Shown here in pieces: positions 5,186 through 8,415 of a DNA stretch of 8,415 nt. The DNA lies in assembly GCA_046704445.1 (NCBI GenBank), contig JBJKRW010000080.1:1-8415 (forward strand), read 5' to 3'. Origin of the DNA: JBJKRW01 sp046704445 (lineage in GTDB: Bacteria; Patescibacteriota; Microgenomatia; UBA1406; GWC2-37-13). The first letter of the stretch is position 1, and each line of letters starts with the position of its first letter. A model generated the notes under the pieces. The model ran no database searches and was not told the origin of the DNA. It was given only the letters and a program-made list of their open reading frames with translations. The translations under genes were made by a program, and so were the position numbers.

Positions 5186-5929
5186 ATGGAAGGTTTACAT
5201 CCCCGCAAATTATTTTCTTTGGCAAAGCAGAAGTCGATCCAGACTTTTTCCAAAGTGAAAGCAACTTCTCCTATACAAGGCTTGATTCAAGCAGCTTCTG
5301 CTCCGGCCGGTTCTCCCGCAAGGAAGCTTGCAAGGCCTTTGGTTTGGATGATGCATATGGCGCAGGACAGAAAGGAATATATAAACCAACTGGCGCACAA
5401 CCCCACATTTTATGTATCGCTTGCCGGTATGATGAGTACGGGCATAGTTGTTTCAAGCTCGATTCCCACCGCTTTTTATCCGGTAGAAAAGATTACGGAA
5501 CAGATTCCTGCCGATTGGAGATCAATATCGTTAATTACAATCGCGTTATTCACTCTCATGTCCTCGATGGTTGAAAACGAAGCACTAAAAAAAGAAAACG
5601 TAAGTATGAATATGACGACGAACATTTTACACGCGGTATCGAAAAGAAGGAAAACCGCAATTTTCTTTTCCCAGCTGCTTGCCATGAGTCCGGCAAATTT
5701 CGTGGAAGGAGCGCCCGCTCTTGCAGTGCTAAACTTGGGCGGGCTGGATATGCTGCTTCGATATGCCGCCGTACATAGGATTATAAGCTGCATGTATAAC
5801 GGAATAAGCAATTGGTATATTTCAAGAGGTGAACAGAAAAAAGTGATTGAAGGTGCTCAACGCGTAGGCAGACTGAAGGATAGGGTATTGCAAAAAACCG
5901 TATTCCGCTACAGAAAAGCGGATTCGTAA
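5186..5929 (+). CDS. Unrecognised 247-aa integral membrane protein
   Basis: I do not recognise a family. The N-terminal 70 residues are basic and polar with many Lys, Ser and Ala and no cleavable signal. Hydrophobic segments follow at about 75-98 (FYVSLAGMMSTGIVVSSS) and 112-129 (ISLITIALFTLMSSMV), with a less certain one at about 172-196. A basic patch SKRRKT (152-157) lies between them, and the C-terminal 50 residues are strongly basic and helical. This suggests an inner-membrane protein with a cytoplasmic basic tail. It starts 28 bp after the DUF2207 gene but has its own promoter. The ATG at 5186 is chosen from its position just behind the -10 box. The next gene also has its own promoter, so no operon is implied. 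Confidence 0.78.
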   Translation: MEGLHPRKLFSLAKQKSIQTFSKVKATSPIQGLIQAASAPAGSPARKLARPLVWMMHMAQDRKEYINQLAHNPTFYVSLAGMMSTGIVVSSSIPTAFYPVEKITEQIPADWRSISLITIALFTLMSSMVENEALKKENVSMNMTTNILHAVSKRRKTAIFFSQLLAMSPANFVEGAPALAVLNLGGLDMLLRYAAVHRIISCMYNGISNWYISRGEQKKVIEGAQRVGRLKDRVLQKTVFRYRKADS

Positions 5930-5953
5930 AAACATAGACGAACTATCCTATAG

Positions 5954-5982
5954 TTGACTTAAAAGAGATAATATGATATAAT
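5954..5982 (+). promoter_or_regulatory. Near-consensus promoter of the 408-aa gene
   Basis: TTGACT (5954-5959, 5 of 6), a 17-bp spacer and a perfect TATAAT (5977-5982) with an extended TG at 5974-5975. This is the best promoter in the window. The start of transcription is expected about 5989, 3 nt before the ATG at 5992, with no SD. Confidence 0.8.
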
Positions 5983-5991
5983 GCCTGCAAT

Positions 5992-7218
5992 ATGATTAGA
6001 TTCTTTGAAAGCGCCTCAACCAGACCAGCTTTACCTGCAATATTGTCCCTTACCCGTGATTCGAAAGTGCATGAACCTACACCCGAAACCGCCTTACTTA
6101 TTACCGACAAAATCGTAAATCCCATGAATCCGTTAGCGCAAAACGGTGAGCGAGCTATTCGTTTCCTCTTTGCAATAAGAGAAGAAGTGAAAAGATCTGA
6201 GTTCGGCATACCGCAGTATACAGGGACCGACCCTATTAATGGATTGGTTGATCTGGGCATGAAAAACGGTATTCCTCCGGATGTTACCGCGATAATGTTA
6301 TATAGTATGGCCATGTTGGAAACGGATCCGGCGAGATTCCAACATCTCAAAGGTGATTCCGTGTGGACTCAGTTTGTGAGTCATCTTGACCCGCTTGTTA
6401 CGGCCGGAAACAAAAATCAACAAATTGCCGCATTAATGGACCAGCTTAACGAAGGTCAAAAAAGAGAGCTTGATTTGATTGTTGGCAAGGTACGAATTAA
6501 TCCTGATCATACATTTCCCATGGGAGCAGTTTCTGCAATGGTCGAGGGAATGGGACAAGGCATTCATCCGCTTGTGGTCGCTTATACGCTTTATCACACA
6601 ATGATTGGACTTCAATCGTCTTCTTTACCTCAAGCAAGGGCGCGTTTCGAAAACGAAAAAAGAGTATTGAAATACCTTGTTGAAGGGAGAAATAAAGGGA
6701 AGGAGCCAATGTTTGAATTTATTTCGGCGGAATCTCTTCCCCCGGCACCTCCTTATATTCCACTGAAAGAGGCTCCTTGGATTGATGCGGATTTCGCCTT
6801 GAGAGACGGCAATAGCGCTAGAATTATGAGAATAATTGCAGCAATAATGGCAGGAAGGACCGCATCAGGTTTTTCCATGCGAGAGCCCAGCGGAGCGTTA
6901 ATACTCCAAAAAACGGGTATGCCGAATGATTTTCATCCCGATGAAAGGGCAGCCCGAATTAGCAGATTCAAAGACGTTTCGGGCGCATTCGGAAACCTGC
7001 TCGAAGTGATTGTCGGTTATCTTACGCCTTCGTATTTTGTACGCAAAGCAATTGACTCCAATCCTGGGTGGAGAAGTTTGAATGCGGAAAAAAGAGCGCC
7101 GGTTGAAGCTAAATTAAGAAAACAGGTAGACGCGGTTTTGGCGCTGTATGAACCGGATATTGCCGCAATGCAGAACGCATTGATTGAAGCAATCCGGCAG
7201 GTGAAACTTCAGGGTTAA
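5992..7218 (+). CDS. Unrecognised 408-aa protein behind a very strong promoter
   Basis: I do not recognise a family. The protein has no signal peptide, no clear membrane span, and is mostly helical with many Ala, Arg and Glu. Noticeable parts are GDSVWTQFVSHLDPLVTAG around 121-139, a hydrophobic helix IHPLVVAYTLYHTMIGLQ near residue 190, a proline-rich linker ESLPPAPPYIPLKEAPW near 250, and a charged C-terminal helix. No catalytic or nucleotide-binding motif stands out. The ATG at 5992 fits the leaderless promoter. Size and composition resemble the 394-aa gene at 144, but I see no alignable segments. The near-consensus promoter suggests high expression, which is inference. It is followed by 91 bp and then tRNA-Arg; a T-run at 7265-7271 lacks a convincing hairpin. 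Confidence 0.83.
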   Translation: MIRFFESASTRPALPAILSLTRDSKVHEPTPETALLITDKIVNPMNPLAQNGERAIRFLFAIREEVKRSEFGIPQYTGTDPINGLVDLGMKNGIPPDVTAIMLYSMAMLETDPARFQHLKGDSVWTQFVSHLDPLVTAGNKNQQIAALMDQLNEGQKRELDLIVGKVRINPDHTFPMGAVSAMVEGMGQGIHPLVVAYTLYHTMIGLQSSSLPQARARFENEKRVLKYLVEGRNKGKEPMFEFISAESLPPAPPYIPLKEAPWIDADFALRDGNSARIMRIIAAIMAGRTASGFSMREPSGALILQKTGMPNDFHPDERAARISRFKDVSGAFGNLLEVIVGYLTPSYFVRKAIDSNPGWRSLNAEKRAPVEAKLRKQVDAVLALYEPDIAAMQNALIEAIRQVKLQG

Positions 7219-7235
7219 TATACATTCTGTTCGTT

Positions 7236-7265
7236 TTGGTTTGATATCAGGGACTCTCCTATACT
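7236..7265 (+). promoter_or_regulatory. Possible promoter of tRNA-Arg and ubiA-like gene
   Basis: TTGGTT (7236-7241), an 18-bp spacer and TATACT (7260-7265). An alternative -10 is TACAAT (7283-7288) without a fitting -35. Either would transcribe the tRNA with a short 5' leader and continue into the CDS starting at 7387. Confidence 0.35.
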
Positions 7266-7309
7266 TTTTTTGGTCCGTCATATACAATAAGGTAAAGAAT
7301 TTTTCCGAA

Positions 7310-7381
7310 GTTCCCGTAGTTCAACGGATAGAATGGGGGTTTGCGGAACCTCTGATGGCAGTTCGATTCTGCCCGGGAACA
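7310..7381 (+). tRNA. tRNA-Arg with anticodon GCG
   Basis: A complete cloverleaf can be drawn. The acceptor GTTCCCG (7310-7316) pairs perfectly with CGGGAAC (7374-7380). The D-stem is GTTC/GAAT. The anticodon stem GGGGT (7336-7340) pairs with ACCTC (7348-7352) around the loop TTGCGGA, with anticodon GCG at 7343-7345. The T-stem is GGCAG/CTGCC with loop TTCGATT, and the discriminator is A at 7381. A20 in the D-loop and C35 are the classic arginine identity bases. CCA is not encoded (the next bases are CCG), so the end must be added enzymatically. It would read CGC and CGU. The next gene's ATG begins only 5 nt after the discriminator. Confidence 0.9.
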
Positions 7382-7386
7382 CCGAG

Positions 7387-8226
7387 ATGAAATATATCCG
7401 ACTACTTCGGTTGCCAGATCATTATGTGGTAATCGGTATCATTATTGCCGCAGGATTGCAGCTTCACCTAAAGAATTTCTGGTTGCTTTTATGGTGCGCG
7501 GCAGTAGTATTGCTGTCGATAAGCGTATTCGTGTTGAATGAAATAGTTGACAGGGAAGATACGGATAAACACAGTTGGAACAATATGCATATCAGGAAAA
7601 ACGAACGGTTTGATTTCAAAATAGTCTGGAGTATCTTCGGTTTTTTTTCTTTTGCCGGACTTCTTTTATCGTATATGCTGGGGGTTTTTTGGTGGGCTTT
7701 GATTGCGTACGCGTTCGGTATTTTGTATTCTGTTAAACCTTTCCGTTTGAAAGCGCGTTTCGGTCTGGATATTCTCGCGCAAAGTATTGCGTGGACCGTA
7801 TTGCCCTATGTTGCCGTTGCATGGAAATACCACGCGTTAGTTTCAAACATTCCGGTTATTCTTGATATTATGGCATTTTGCTGGGTTATTATTTTTCCGT
7901 ATCAGCTGGCGGATTTCCGGGCAGACAAGAAAGCGGAGCTGAATAGTACTCATACGATACTTGGTATGAAAAACAGTTTGATTTTGGGTTTGATTCTTCT
8001 TGCGGCTTCAGGGCTGATTTTCATAGGGTTCGGAGTTTATAAAACCGCCTTATGGAGTTTGGCTTTTTTGCCGATCGGCGCATATCTGTTCTTTAAATAC
8101 GTCTCATGGCTGAAGATGGGGTTGATCCGGGAACAGACCCGCTCCATGCAGAACTATGTGATGTTCCTGAAACCGATCGGATACCTGTTTCTTGCATATA
8201 TGGTAATCTGGCTTGCGTTTGTTTGA
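7387..8226 (+). CDS. UbiA-family prenyltransferase, integral membrane
   Basis: This 279-aa multi-span membrane protein has the two Asp-rich motifs of the UbiA superfamily, which transfer a prenyl chain from a prenyl diphosphate to an acceptor. The first motif is NEIVDREDTD at 51-60: the conserved N51 and D55 are present, while the third Asp of NDxxDxxxD is shifted (D58 and D60 flank T59). The second is DFRAD at 176-180. The family's YSVKPFRLK (114-122) lies between them. About eight hydrophobic segments cover the length. The acceptor (quinone, heme, tetraprenyl or other lipid) cannot be read. The start is ATG 7387; an upstream in-frame ATG at 7333 lies inside the tRNA and would give a Cys/Gly/Ser-rich tail with no family similarity. 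The 5-nt gap to the tRNA means there is no SD of its own. The stop is TGA. Confidence 0.87.
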   Translation: MKYIRLLRLPDHYVVIGIIIAAGLQLHLKNFWLLLWCAAVVLLSISVFVLNEIVDREDTDKHSWNNMHIRKNERFDFKIVWSIFGFFSFAGLLLSYMLGVFWWALIAYAFGILYSVKPFRLKARFGLDILAQSIAWTVLPYVAVAWKYHALVSNIPVILDIMAFCWVIIFPYQLADFRADKKAELNSTHTILGMKNSLILGLILLAASGLIFIGFGVYKTALWSLAFLPIGAYLFFKYVSWLKMGLIREQTRSMQNYVMFLKPIGYLFLAYMVIWLAFV

Positions 8227-8251
8227 TTCAAACAAAGACTTTCATTATAAT
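8223..8251 (+). promoter_or_regulatory. Promoter of tRNA-Trp
   Basis: TTGATT (8223-8228, overlapping the TGA of the UbiA-family gene), a 17-bp spacer and a perfect TATAAT (8246-8251). Transcription is expected near 8258, giving a leader of about 8 nt before the tRNA. Confidence 0.7.
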
Positions 8252-8265
8252 ATCAACGTGGACAA

Positions 8266-8339
8266 GGGGGTGTAGTTCAACGGCAGAATAGAGGTCTCCA
8301 AAACCTTTGATGGGAGTTCGATTCTCTCCACCCCTGCCA
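8266..8339 (+). tRNA. tRNA-Trp with anticodon CCA, encoded CCA end
   Basis: The acceptor GGGGGTG (8266-8272) pairs with CACCCCT (8329-8335), leaving a G1·U72 wobble at the terminal pair. The D-stem is GTTC/GAAT. The anticodon stem GAGGT/ACCTT holds the loop CTCCAAA, with anticodon CCA at 8298-8300. The T-stem is GGGAG/CTCTC with loop TTCGATT. The discriminator G73 is the tryptophan identity base, and CCA is encoded at 8337-8339. A tRNA reading only UGG fits the use of TGA as a stop here. Confidence 0.93.
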
Positions 8340-8377
8340 ATTTCCGCTTCCATATATAGGACCACATAATATCAATA

Positions 8378-8415
8378 ATGAAAGCCCTGAGTGGATTTTA
8401 TTTAAATAATTTGAT
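8378..8415 (+). CDS. Probable 5' end of the next gene (partial)
   Basis: An ATG at 8378 opens a frame (MKALSGFYLNNL) that runs off the window. It is proposed because a CATAAT -10 (8365-8370) ends 7 nt upstream, the same leaderless arrangement seen for five other genes here; the -35 is weak. Only 12 codons are visible, so the product cannot be named. Confidence 0.42.
   Translation, partial: MKALSGFYLNNL

Noticed and set aside
4959..5264. Minus-strand proline-rich reading frame
   Set aside because: It is the antisense of the glycine codons in the DUF2207 tail; no RBS or promoter supports it.
5943..6350. 135-aa minus-strand reading frame
   Set aside because: It covers the near-consensus promoter and N-terminal coding region of the 408-aa gene; composition is low quality and no start signals are seen.
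7249..7271. Possible rho-independent terminator after the 408-aa gene (T-run 7265-7271)
   Set aside because: The only hairpin before the T-run has three or four weak pairs, and the T-run overlaps a plausible -10 region for tRNA-Arg.
7333..7386. Upstream in-frame ATG extending the UbiA-family protein by 18 residues
   Set aside because: It lies inside the tRNA-Arg anticodon arm, has no SD, and the added residues do not resemble a UbiA N-terminus.
1..8415. Mobile element, CRISPR array, prophage or defence island
   Set aside because: No transposase, integrase, terminal repeats, regularly spaced repeats or recognised defence domains were found; the HELMH family is sometimes phage-linked, but no other phage genes accompany it.

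Overview
The window looks like a compact bacterial chromosome segment, most likely from a Patescibacteria/CPR-type organism. This is an inference. It rests on tight packing, several lineage-specific proteins without a recognisable family, an 84-aa EF-Tu-domain-2-like protein, a DUF2207 membrane protein, a two-gene purine salvage operon, a small HExxH protein, and one tRNA gene without an encoded CCA end. GC content is moderate (low-to-mid 40s % by eye). TAA and TGA both serve as stops and a tRNA-Trp(CCA) is present, so the standard bacterial code appears to apply. I see no mobile element, CRISPR array, rRNA or phage module.

Layout. Positions 1-143 are a divergent intergenic region: a minus-strand gene begins at position 7 (only two codons inside the window) behind a very strong Shine-Dalgarno (SD) sequence folded into a hairpin. 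The plus-strand gene at 144-1328 is an unrecognised 394-aa protein. A minus-strand block follows: a small metallopeptidase-like protein (1679-1308, tail-to-tail overlap with the preceding gene), a phosphoribosyltransferase (2239-1703), a purine nucleoside phosphorylase (2958-2236) and the EF-Tu-domain-2-like protein (3287-3033). A divergent promoter region with a 14-bp palindrome (3327-3408) leads into a plus-strand block: a DUF2207 protein interrupted by one in-frame TAA (3409-5157), an unrecognised membrane protein (5186-5929), an unrecognised 408-aa protein (5992-7218), tRNA-Arg(GCG) (7310-7381), a UbiA-family prenyltransferase (7387-8226), tRNA-Trp (8266-8339), and probably the start of another gene at 8378.

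How the genes work together. The clearest functional unit is the phosphorylase/phosphoribosyltransferase pair, coupled by an ATGA overlap: one releases a purine base from a nucleoside and the other re-attaches it to PRPP. The other genes appear to be separate transcription units. The most striking window-wide pattern is regulatory. At least five genes have a good -35/-10 promoter whose -10 box lies only 5-9 nt before the start codon and have no SD, so their mRNAs should be leaderless. The two genes with real 5' leaders have near-perfect SDs and a hairpin. The UbiA gene starts 5 nt after the tRNA-Arg 3' end, so tRNA processing itself could create a nearly leaderless mRNA.
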